Below, piece by piece: positions 41,386 to 50,203 of a DNA stretch of 64,000 nt. The notes beneath the pieces were generated by a model. The model ran no database searches. It was not told the origin of the DNA and saw only the letters and a program-made list of their open reading frames with translations. Positions within the stretch are counted from its first letter, which is position 1, and every line of letters starts with the position of its first letter. A program made the translations under genes and the position numbers. Origin of the DNA: Rachicladosporium sp. CCFEE 5018 (taxonomy: Eukaryota; Ascomycota; Dothideomycetes; Cladosporiales; Cladosporiaceae); contig KZ111140.1 of assembly GCA_002077045.2 (NCBI GenBank), positions 2,457,732 through 2,521,731 of the forward strand. Direction: 5' to 3'.

Positions 41386-44208
41386 ATGGACGCCATCCGC
41401 ACAGTCCGAGCGGCCATCAGGCGCCGTCTCGGCGTCGCGACACAATGGCTCAATACGCACACGCCCAAGTTCCTTCATTTTAGCATACCCTCCATGTCCT
41501 TCATCCTGGTGCACTACCTCTACCTCATGTCCTGGTCTATAATCGGCTCTGTTATGCTTTTTGGACCAGGTGGAATGGATTACATAGACTCCTTGTTCTT
41601 CGCCGCTGGATCGTCGACGCAGTCTGGATTGAATACCATTGATGTCAATCTACTGTTCACGTATCAGCAAGTCGTGCTGATGCTGATTGCGTGTCTTTGC
41701 AATCCGGTTTTTATCAACACGGTGGTGGTGATGGTAAGGTTGTACTGGTTTGAAAAGAGATTCAAGGATATCGCTGAGGAGGCGAGGAGTCAGAGGCGCA
41801 GTTTCGCGAAGAGCCGCAGTATGGCGAGGTCAAAGAGTCAGGCGAAAGATGGTGGGATTTTGGAAATGGGAGAGCTGGAGAAGGGAGCAGAGGTTGTGAA
41901 GCAGCGGGACCTCGAGGCGGAGAGGCGGAGGTTGGCGGAGAAAGAGGGCAATGAGGAGGAGTCGAGTGGTGGCAGCGCTTCTAGTCCGCCCAGGGAGAGT
42001 GGGAGCAGCGCGGAGAGTAGCCGCGATGCTGCGAAGCGTGGACATGCAGAGAAGGAGGGCGTGCCTGTTGAGGATGATCATCACTTGGGACTCAGCAAGG
42101 CCTTGGCCAACAGGGAGATTACGTTCGCGGATGAAGTGAAGAAGGCACCGAACGGAGACTACGACGACGACGACCGACTACCGAGCGAACGGGATCCGGC
42201 GCAGCACATTGCATTTGTGGAAAAGCAGAAGAAGGCTGCGAAGGAGAGGGAGAGTACATTGCGAATTCCGGGGCCACGAGACTTTGATCGAGGCGAAATG
42301 CCGCATCAGCTGGATGACTCGGACGACGATGAGCTCGTGCGTCCGCAGACCAGGAACACGCTGCGCCACACGATTAGCGGCTTCTCGCGCCGAAGTTCGA
42401 TGAGCCAACAGGAGAAATTGAACGATGATGATCATCCTGTGAGGCGCGGTATCACATTCAACGAGCCTCAGGGGCGCGTTCGAGGTAACACGGATGCGAC
42501 CGCGCCCGGAGCGGAAAATGAGGACGATGAGAAGGCTAGTACGTTACGTGGATTTGCGCATCACCTACGGCATCGACGTACTCGTTCGAATGGCACTGAG
42601 ATTCCTGATCGGAAGAGCACATGGGCTCGCACGATTGGCAGCATCACGACATTAAAGGACAAGGGAGATCTCCCGACTGCCATTCCGTACCTCTCCTGGC
42701 AACCCACGATTGGCCGTAATAGTGCTTTCGTGGGATTGACATCTGAACAGCGCGAGGAGCTGGGTGGTATCGAGTATCGCGCACTCAAAATGCTGGCCAA
42801 GATCCTCGTTGGCTACTTCGTCGGCTTCCACCTGCTAGGCATGATTGTGCTGCTCCCTTGGATCATTCGGACGCCGCCATGGAACTCGATCCCTGCTACG
42901 GACGGCTTCAACCCCACCTGGTGGGGTATCTTCACTCCGGCCTCAATGTTCAACGATCTCGGCTACACGCTCACGCCAGACAGCATGATCAGCTTTCAAA
43001 CCGCCACAGTCCCACTCCTCTTCGGCTCCTACCTCATCGTAATAGGCAACACCGGCTTCCCCTGCATGCTGCGGTGTACGATCTGGATCCTGTCAAAATT
43101 CGTGCGCAGAAACACGCCAGCGTGGGAGGAGCTCAAGTTCCTGCTAGACCACCCGCGACGCTGCTTCACCCTGCTTTTTCCCTCGAAAGCAACCTGGTGG
43201 CTGTTTGGCATCCTCGTCATGCTCAACGGGCTGGATCTGCTGCTCTTCATTATCCTGGATCTGAATGACGAAACAGTCATGTCTATCGCGCCTCGCTACC
43301 GTATACTCTCAGGCTGGTTCCAGGCCGTCAGCACGCGCACTGCTGGCTTCGCTTGCGTCAACCTCGCAGACCTGCATCCGGCTGTGCAGGTCAGCTATCT
43401 GGTCATGATGTACATCTCCGTCTTCCCGATCGCCATCTCCGTGCGCCGGACAAACGTGTACGAAGAGAAATCTCTTGGTATCTGGGGCGGCGAGGAAGAA
43501 GCCTCTGGCGAAGGCGAACAGAGCTACGTCGGGCAGCATCTGCGTCGCCAGCTCAGTTTCGACTTGTGGTACGTCTTCCTCGGCTTTTTCATAATGTGTA
43601 TTGTCGAAGGGGACCGCCTGGCGAACACGAATCAATACGCCTTCACGATGTTCTCTGTGCTGTTCGAAGTCGTCTCTGCCTATGGCACAGTCGGTTTATC
43701 TCTCGGCTACCCTGGCATCAATGCGAGTTTCAGCACGGAGTTCAGAGTGATCTCGAAGCTCGTCATTGTCGCCATGATGATTCGTGGCCGGCATCGCGGG
43801 CTACCGTATGCCCTTGACCGCGCTATCCTTCTCCCTTCCGAACACCTGCATAAGAAAGAAGCCGAAGATGCCGATCGCCGACACGAGCGTCGAAACACAT
43901 TCACCGCTGCGGAGCTGGAACACGACACCGCTGGTCTTCGTCGAAGACGGACAGCCGGCGATGCGCTGAGTCTTGATGAAGAGGGGCTTCCGCGACAGCA
44001 TACGGGTATGGACGGCATGGGAGATCCCATGCTCGCCGGCGCGGGGGGCGTGAGACGGGAGACGGGGATGCAGAGACGGGGAAGCGGGTATAGTACTGTT
44101 AGTCAGTTTGAGCGGAGGAAGCATGAGCGAGGGAAAAGCCTGGCGAGTTTTGTCGCCGGTGGGCTCGGGGCTGGACCTACCTGGGCGAAGGATGATTTCA
44201 AGGATTGA
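41386..44208 (+). CDS. trk1: TRK-family potassium transporter
   Basis: Plasma-membrane high-affinity K+ uptake protein of the fungal TRK family. Single exon, 940 aa. Four M1-P-M2 units are visible by their P-loops: FAAGSSTQSGLNTIDVN near residue 70, FNDLGYTLTPDSMISFQ near 525, STRTAGFACVNLADLHP near 650 and SAYGTVGLSLGYPG near 765. Between units 1 and 2 is a cytosolic loop of about 310 residues, highly charged and Ser-rich, as in yeast Trk1. KLVIVAMMIRGRHRGLPYAL is the characteristic C-terminal motif, followed by a tail rich in Arg and Glu. Expected regulation is post-translational through the long loop. Confidence 0.95.
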   Translation: MDAIRTVRAAIRRRLGVATQWLNTHTPKFLHFSIPSMSFILVHYLYLMSWSIIGSVMLFGPGGMDYIDSLFFAAGSSTQSGLNTIDVNLLFTYQQVVLMLIACLCNPVFINTVVVMVRLYWFEKRFKDIAEEARSQRRSFAKSRSMARSKSQAKDGGILEMGELEKGAEVVKQRDLEAERRRLAEKEGNEEESSGGSASSPPRESGSSAESSRDAAKRGHAEKEGVPVEDDHHLGLSKALANREITFADEVKKAPNGDYDDDDRLPSERDPAQHIAFVEKQKKAAKERESTLRIPGPRDFDRGEMPHQLDDSDDDELVRPQTRNTLRHTISGFSRRSSMSQQEKLNDDDHPVRRGITFNEPQGRVRGNTDATAPGAENEDDEKASTLRGFAHHLRHRRTRSNGTEIPDRKSTWARTIGSITTLKDKGDLPTAIPYLSWQPTIGRNSAFVGLTSEQREELGGIEYRALKMLAKILVGYFVGFHLLGMIVLLPWIIRTPPWNSIPATDGFNPTWWGIFTPASMFNDLGYTLTPDSMISFQTATVPLLFGSYLIVIGNTGFPCMLRCTIWILSKFVRRNTPAWEELKFLLDHPRRCFTLLFPSKATWWLFGILVMLNGLDLLLFIILDLNDETVMSIAPRYRILSGWFQAVSTRTAGFACVNLADLHPAVQVSYLVMMYISVFPIAISVRRTNVYEEKSLGIWGGEEEASGEGEQSYVGQHLRRQLSFDLWYVFLGFFIMCIVEGDRLANTNQYAFTMFSVLFEVVSAYGTVGLSLGYPGINASFSTEFRVISKLVIVAMMIRGRHRGLPYALDRAILLPSEHLHKKEAEDADRRHERRNTFTAAELEHDTAGLRRRRTAGDALSLDEEGLPRQHTGMDGMGDPMLAGAGGVRRETGMQRRGSGYSTVSQFERRKHERGKSLASFVAGGLGAGPTWAKDDFKD

Positions 44209-44497
44209 GGTGTTCGATTAGATCAAATGTTGCTGCGGGTTTAAGCGATGTTTGGAGGGCGTTTTTGGGAGGGTTGTGGGTAGGGACTGTGGTCTTGTGT
44301 TCGCATGAGCTGCGCGCAATGTACACTGTCAATGTCTCTACATGTCCGAACGATGATCTCAACCATTGTACAGCCAGCTGCTGCTCTATTCGCTGGGCGT
44401 CATGTCTACGTGAGACTCCGACTGTACCTATCGCTGCTGCTCACAATTCGGTGTCTCGTAGTCTACGCGCGAGGATCACTCCTCTCGATGGACAGGG
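44209..44497. other. Intergenic downstream of trk1
   Basis: About 290 bp of 3' flank; no gene seen. Confidence 0.4.
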
Positions 44498-44604
44498 AAA
44501 GGCATAGTGAGCAGCCTTTGGGGAGGGCGCTGTAGGTGCTAGTCAGGAGGGAAACGGTGCAATTCTGAAGGGGTGAGGTGGTGGCGCATCGGAGTGGGAT
44601 ATGA
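44498..44604 (+). pseudogene. Decayed copy of the mcm5 3' end
   Basis: Read on the plus strand in one frame, this 107-bp stretch gives HSEQPLGRAL-stop-VLVRRETVQF-stop-RGE and ends HRSGI-stop. This matches the Mcm5 C-terminus (YSEQALGRALQVLVRRETVQ and onward to HRSGI) without any gap. The true gene is on the minus strand at 34668-34773, so the relic is inverted and about 10 kb away. Two codons have become stops (CAG to TAG, and AGA or CGA to TGA). Most other differences are at third codon positions. Similarity fades just after the stop codon and upstream of about 44,480. Confidence 0.85.
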
Positions 44605-45266
44605 GCATGTGTGCAACGAGGTATGGGCATAGGCATGATATGTGATTGGAACAGGGCGGCGTGGAAGGCGTTCTGGGCGTTTTGGTAGTCTGGAGCAATC
44701 TGGAGCAACTGCAGGACTCAGATGTGCGATATTGCGCTATATGAACTGTTTACCTATCGTACGAAGTACATGCATGTGAATACCTACTTACGCCACTCTC
44801 GCCCCTTTCCCCTGAGCACGTGTGCTGCTGGCCCTGACGTTCTATTACGCAGACCAATCAATGCATTCCCGGTGAGCGTGGTTGTAGCACAGGACACCTA
44901 CCAAGGCTACATTTCAGGAGTGCGTCGCTCTCTTGTCTGCGTTGCTTCATCTTCTCCGGGAGGCGAACCCTAGATGAGGTAGTCCGTGAAGGCCTTGGAG
45001 GGCTCCTGATCTCTGAGCTGGCGTTCGGACAGGTCGTTGTCTCGTCTGCATATGATCGAACATCAGTGTCATGGTGCCATCAGCGAGCAGTATATGTGTA
45101 CGAACCCCGAAAAGACACTATCCCTGGCTCGAATCTAAGCGTGGCTGCCCCAGCCAAGTCATTGGGTCCCAGGACGTCGAGCAACTCCGAACCATACCCA
45201 TTCCTGTGTTTCTCATGCTTACGTCTGACCTCTGAATCTCGACTCGATCCGTTGCATTGCATCACC
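44605..45266. other. Intergenic, no gene seen
   Basis: About 660 bp with scattered short frames, between the mcm5 relic and the next minus-strand gene. Confidence 0.45.
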
Positions 45267-46496
45267 TTACATCAACATCGGCCAGGCGCCAAATACTCTT
45301 CTCGCCATTGAATCCTCATCGTACACGGCCGGAGCCAGCTGCGACGTGTGCAAGCGATCCCGCGCACGCGTACACCATGCTGACTGCTTCACGGCTCCGA
45401 TGCGCTCGAACCATCGAAGTGCGTGGAACAGCGAGCCATGGGCAAACACATCGGTATCGCCCACGTTGTCGGCGGAATGTAGGTATGGTGTCGCGCGGCA
45501 CAGCGCCTCGGCGTGGGCGGTCAGACGGGCGGTGATCTCGGACACGGAGATGAGGTCGTCGCCGATCGGAAGGGCGATGCCGTGAGAGTCTAATATCGAA
45601 AGTGTGTCCAGAAGTACCTCATCGGCGTAGTACATGAACGCCTGGTAGTATACGAAGCAGACGCCACTCAAGCGGTTCTTGAAATTCAGTGGTGGCGCAA
45701 AAGGCCAGACTGTGTCGTCGTGGTCGCATTGCATGGTTGAGGCCTTGACATTGTGGGTATAGACTAGGTTTGGCGTCGTGTAAGGTCCAGGTAAGGTCAA
45801 GTCGAATAAGTTGGAGACCGCGCGTCTGATGGCCAGCTTCGTCTGCTGGATAGAGTCCACCAAGGCGCGGGCAGACGCTTCCAGGTTCACTCCCTCGTCA
45901 TCGAGACGATCGAGAGCTGGGACTAATTTTGTGGCTTGTAGTCCAGCAAGGCCCAGTCGCAATGACGGTGATGTGCAGTACGGGCGTAGCGCCTCGATCC
46001 ATGCCGGGCCATTGAGTAACAGTGGCCGCTTGTCCGTGTGGGACCTTACAAGCGCCTCCATGCTCATATTACTTATGACCTGACGTGGGAATGTGGATGA
46101 CATGCAGCCTGGGCCGCGGGCGCGGATGATCTGCTCGACCGCAGCGTGGTGCGTCCAGTACTCATTGTCTGATGCCAGCTCGGAGAAATTGGCAGTCATT
46201 GCGAGGGCAGCAATGGCACCGAGAACTCCATCGTCATGCAGCGCATTGGGCGCCTCGATCTCGTTACGCAATCGGCCGAGAGCGATACCATGGAGGCGCG
46301 AAACCTCCGGCAGTAGGCCCCGGACGTGTTTGGCGCGTCCGAAGTACAGCAGGAGAGCACAGTCGATGGCAGACGACATGGCCTTTCCCCGAGGCTGGAA
46401 CCATTGGCTGTAAACATCCAATAGCTCAGTACGCTGATATGTGCCCAGGGGGAGCTCGATGTCAAGTGCAACCATCGTCAATTGCTGTCTGTACAT
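45267..46496 (-). CDS. Fungal transcription-factor-like regulatory domain protein, no zinc cluster seen
   Basis: A 409-codon frame. Segments such as SAIDCALLLYFGRAKHVRGL, DDGVLGAIAALAMTANFSEL, YWTHHAAVEQIIRARGPGC and a C-terminal FHALRWFERIG resemble the helical regulatory domain common in Zn2Cys6 regulators. No CxxCRxRKxKC motif is present in the frame or in about 1 kb upstream on this strand. The 5' end is uncertain: the frame begins MYRQQLTMVALDIELPLG, but an upstream exon between 46,500 and 47,030 is plausible, where two overlapping minus-strand frames of 183 and 78 codons exist. It is either a truncated regulator or one of the zinc-less members of the family. Confidence 0.6.
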   Translation of the reverse strand: MYRQQLTMVALDIELPLGTYQRTELLDVYSQWFQPRGKAMSSAIDCALLLYFGRAKHVRGLLPEVSRLHGIALGRLRNEIEAPNALHDDGVLGAIAALAMTANFSELASDNEYWTHHAAVEQIIRARGPGCMSSTFPRQVISNMSMEALVRSHTDKRPLLLNGPAWIEALRPYCTSPSLRLGLAGLQATKLVPALDRLDDEGVNLEASARALVDSIQQTKLAIRRAVSNLFDLTLPGPYTTPNLVYTHNVKASTMQCDHDDTVWPFAPPLNFKNRLSGVCFVYYQAFMYYADEVLLDTLSILDSHGIALPIGDDLISVSEITARLTAHAEALCRATPYLHSADNVGDTDVFAHGSLFHALRWFERIGAVKQSAWCTRARDRLHTSQLAPAVYDEDSMARRVFGAWPMLM

Positions 46497-48497
46497 TCCA
46501 ACATGCTGGATGGGCGTGACAATTCTCGCTTGTTGAGGGAAGTCATCCCCGTTAGCGATCGGATTATCGAGTGACGCGGAGTGACTGCCAGAGCGTCAGT
46601 AAGCGGAAATGCTCTCTGCGCCGATTGATCACTAACGGCGCTGTCAGATGCTCTCGGCGCCACCTCCGGCCAGACTTGTCCTTGCTTGTTGACAAGGTCT
46701 GGAACAAGCCATCGCCGACAACTCGGGCGCCGCGAAGGGTCAGACTGTGCTCGTGTTCTGTGTCTACTGATACCGTGGTTAGATCGAGCTTGAGACTCAT
46801 GCTTGTGAGAAATCAACGTGCAGCACAGGCGAGATAGAAATTGTGGTGCCTCTGAGTAGCTCAATGCCTGCACAAGTGACAAGTCGCAACATGCCGCTTG
46901 GGACATGTTGTGGACGACAAAGAGCTCCAAGGAGAACACGAAGAGACTCGCTGTCTCCTCGCAATCATTGAGTCCCGGAAGTAAGCCTTCGGCTCCTGTC
47001 TCATCGAGATCGATCGCATCAAGATTCATACGACCTGGTTACCATTTCCCTTACCAAAATTGATCATTAAGAGCAGTCGTTGCAGTACTTACCAGGTGCT
47101 GCACCTTCCGTCGCGGCCTCGCCGAGACTTTTGGCCTTCCTCACAGTACGGTAAAGGTACTGACATGGCCTTCCGCCAATATCACACTCACTACATATTG
47201 GGTGCTTCTGATCACACTGTATCTTGTCAATCAAGAGCCGTGACTGTCGCCCTCAAGAGGACCTGCCTTGATCTTGCGCGCCCTGCATACGTTGCACTTG
47301 CTAGTCACTGTCATTGCCAGTCGCCAAGAAGATCTGTGCTCTTGGAAAGATGATGGCTGTAAGCGACTTTAGCTTTCGGTCGACTATTACGTTCGCCATG
47401 GCCAGCTCATGACCAATTTGGTTTGTGTCTTCCGTCGATGCATTCATTCTCGGGCTCGCTGTGTTTATGCGAGATACTGCCTCATACGGACTGCGGCTAA
47501 CTCATCCTGACGCGAGATGCCCAGGCCTGATCTCGGTAGCTTTGTGTATAGTTAATCGTCTGGCACCGCAAACATGTCAATCTTTGACTCGACGCCAGAC
47601 AGATCAGACTGCCATCAAGCTCGTGACCAGGCACGTTGCTTGCGGTCAGAAATACGTCGTGAAGAGCTCGATATTCGTCGACTCCGGCGTGTACCCGGCA
47701 GGCGACCTGGCGTGGCCTAATACTCAGACCACTCGCTGTACCGCTTCCTGAATGGCATACGTGACGGGACACTACCCCAGGATAGGGCCACATGCTGAAT
47801 GAAGGAATCGCTGAAGCACTCGAATGGTTCATCGCTGTTCAGCGGACGGTGGGCAGAGTTCACACGACCCTGATGCTCTCTCTGATGATATGATGCCCAA
47901 TGGTAGAATCGTATGTTCGCCTAGCGCAGACGAGTCTACTCTCAAGACGCCGATCGAGGCTCCTAAAAGACTCTAGAAAGACGCAGTCGTGGGACGACTG
48001 TAGCTGCTTGCGAGTTGCCAATAATGGTGCCGTCGAGCATTAAGAAGAGGCCTCGCAACGGAGAAGAGCTGACCAATACTGACACGAAGAGCACGGCATC
48101 TTGACTCGACTCATGTACGTCACATGCGAGCCCTGGCTGAGGTAGTTCCGCATCTTTGCGCGAATGATGCAGAAACAAATCCAGTCTAACGAAGGATTCC
48201 GCGGACGTCAGACCACATACTTGGCGCGCCAGCTGGTACTTACCGGATTGGGCTCAATGCGCCGCCGATGCGACTGTACAGCCACAACCACCTATATGCA
48301 TCGGCGTCGCCATGACTGTCGGGACCATCAGGTGAGGATCTCCATCGCTGTGTCTCAGAGTATGAGCAGAATCATAGATAAGTATCACGCTCGCTACCCT
48401 TCTCTACCAATCCACATCATCGCCTGCGTCTAGAGCACTTCAGCACTTCCCAGCATTTCTCGTAGCTTACTCACAAACCACCCACAAACTCGCAGTA
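46497..48497. other. Long intergenic region, possible 5' exon of the minus-strand gene
   Basis: About 2 kb. The proximal 530 bp may hold a 5' exon or leader of the regulator-like gene. The distal part (47,030-48,497) shows only short frames without domains and is the upstream region of the next plus-strand gene. Confidence 0.4.
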
Positions 48498-49271
48498 ATG
48501 CACGCAGAAATAGGCACTGAGCTCCGCGCTCCCGGTGACGTCACGCACATCGACGGCGACCCTCTCTACATCCAGTACAACGCTCTCTGGACATCCGCCA
48601 AAGTTTTCACAGCCGGCAACGACAACAACCCAACCTACAAAGCCGAGTGCCGTCTCCGCGCGCCAAATGTCCGCGTCACGAAGAACAGCAACGGCGAGGT
48701 CATCGGCTTCTCCACTCTCCATCCAGTTTCGATCCACTGCAACATGACCCTCCACGGCCGTGAAGGCAAGTTGCAGGCTCTGAGCAATTGGAAGACGAAG
48801 TACACGCATCTGTCGTATGCGTACTCTGATAGTGCTACGCCGATGCCGATGGAGTGGACCAGCCAATCGAGTTTCAAGACCTGGGACTTTGTGTGCACAG
48901 ACGCGAAGCAGAACCCAGTGGCGAAATTCGTGTCGAATAACTGGCACGCGCACAAGATGGGGCGCATTGAGTTCTTGGGGCCCAAGGCGCACGATGAGAA
49001 AGCTAGGGAGGAGATCATTGTGTGTGGATTGACGATGTATAATGTCATGGTATGTATTCTGTTGGTGACATCCATGGTTTGTGCGGGAAGTACTGACATC
49101 ATATCTCAGATGCTACGGATGAACAATTTCTTTTCGCTTGGAGGGGCGTTCTTCAACAAGACGGGTCCTTTCACGCCAGCGCAGATTGAAGCTGCGAGGA
49201 GACAAGGTGGAATGGAGCCGAAGGCGATCGAGGTGCTGGAGGATAAGCACGGGAATGGGAAGCAGCTCTGA
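48498..49271 (+). CDS. Tubby C-terminal-like / LURP1-like hypothetical protein
   Basis: Two exons, 48498-49049 and 49110-49271, give 237 aa. The 60-nt intron (GTATGT to CAG with a CTGAC branch) is in phase 0, a multiple of three and free of stops, so an unspliced transcript would still be translatable. Beta-rich repeats such as YIQYNALWTSAKVF, NPTYKAECRLR, SIHCNMTLHGREG, FKTWDFVCTDAKQNPVAKF and MGRIEFLG resemble the tubby C-terminal-like (LURP1-related) fold. This is a pattern judgement rather than a motif match. A hydrophobic TMYNVM segment with LRMNNFF follows near the end. Function unknown. Confidence 0.6.
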   Translation: MHAEIGTELRAPGDVTHIDGDPLYIQYNALWTSAKVFTAGNDNNPTYKAECRLRAPNVRVTKNSNGEVIGFSTLHPVSIHCNMTLHGREGKLQALSNWKTKYTHLSYAYSDSATPMPMEWTSQSSFKTWDFVCTDAKQNPVAKFVSNNWHAHKMGRIEFLGPKAHDEKAREEIIVCGLTMYNVMVCILLVTSMVCAGSTDIISQMLRMNNFFSLGGAFFNKTGPFTPAQIEAARRQGGMEPKAIEVLEDKHGNGKQL

Positions 49272-49675
49272 GTGGCTGGCTTGGTGGCGTCGAGTCCAGT
49301 GGATGTTTCGGATCTGCTGCGCGTGGGTTTCCGGATACCCTGCTTGTGTTGAGCGTATGTTAGCGGGATCTTGAAGCATTGTTCAGCTTTCTCTCTGTTC
49401 GACGGGGTCCACGGTATTTCCGGATCGTGGCTCGAGTACGCAGTGGTCCCGATGGTGCTATGTGATCATATGAAGAACGTCTCCCATCTTCAGGTCGAGT
49501 TCAACACCACTTGTCCAAAAGGATGCTCTGGGGTTTCGTAGATCGTCTCTGTATTTCATCTCGTCTTAAATCCAGTCTCTGCACCAATTACATGTGAAAT
49601 ACAAATCGCAGCCTCGTCAATATGACACCATCGCCGTAAGCACAGTTACGGGAGCGCGCCTGCACTACCTGGCCG
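49272..49675. other. Intergenic, no gene seen
   Basis: About 400 bp between two plus-strand genes; promoter of the next gene presumed. Confidence 0.45.
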
Positions 49676-50115
49676 ATGACCCTCTTCAATGCCCTCATCC
49701 GAACCCATCACATCACCTCCCGCAAAAAGATCACCAAGCTCACTCAGGCCGCCAAACTACACGATGTCTTCGTGCTGCTACGCAGTGGCGGGCCACCCGG
49801 CATCATGTATGTCGAAGGACATGAGACCGGGGTGAGGAGCTGGGTGGAACTTGTAGCTGTAGGTGCTCGACCATCTCACGAAACCAAAATACATCTGACT
49901 TGGCAAATCAGAATCTACGCTACAAAGACTACCAGCTCGCCGCGCGGCCAGGTCTCGTCGTTCGCGAAGGGATCACTGCATACTCACTAATTACGGAGTC
50001 CGCCCTCGCCGAGATTGAGACGGTCAAGGATTTTGGGGTGCAGATGCAGCGGCGAGAAGTGTACGAGTGGTGGCGAGCTGGCATGGGCTATGCTGGACAG
50101 CCCGATCGCCTCTAG
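49676..50115 (+). CDS. Small DUF1115 / Prp3 C-terminal-like domain protein
   Basis: Two exons, 49676-49852 and 49912-50115, give 126 aa. The 59-nt intron (GTAGCT to CAG, CTGAC branch) joins SWVEL to NLRYKDYQL. RTHHITSRKKITKL followed by GGPPGIMYVEG and LRYKDYQLAARPG is the pattern of the domain also found at the C-terminus of Prp3 and RWDD2 proteins. An N-terminal RWD domain is not present. The ATG at 49676 is the first in frame. Its 3' end lies 88 bp from that of pwp2 (convergent). Role unknown. Confidence 0.65.
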
Positions 50116-50203
50116 TTCATAGATATCGCTCAGGACGTACGATATCCGCAATCAACAAGTTGTACTGCGAAAGCGGCCGGGGTACATATGTGTACATCGC
50201 CAA

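Noticed and set aside
47425..47832. Overlapping 108- and 111-codon frames on opposite strands
   Set aside because: No recognisable domain, no splice-supported extension and ordinary intergenic composition.
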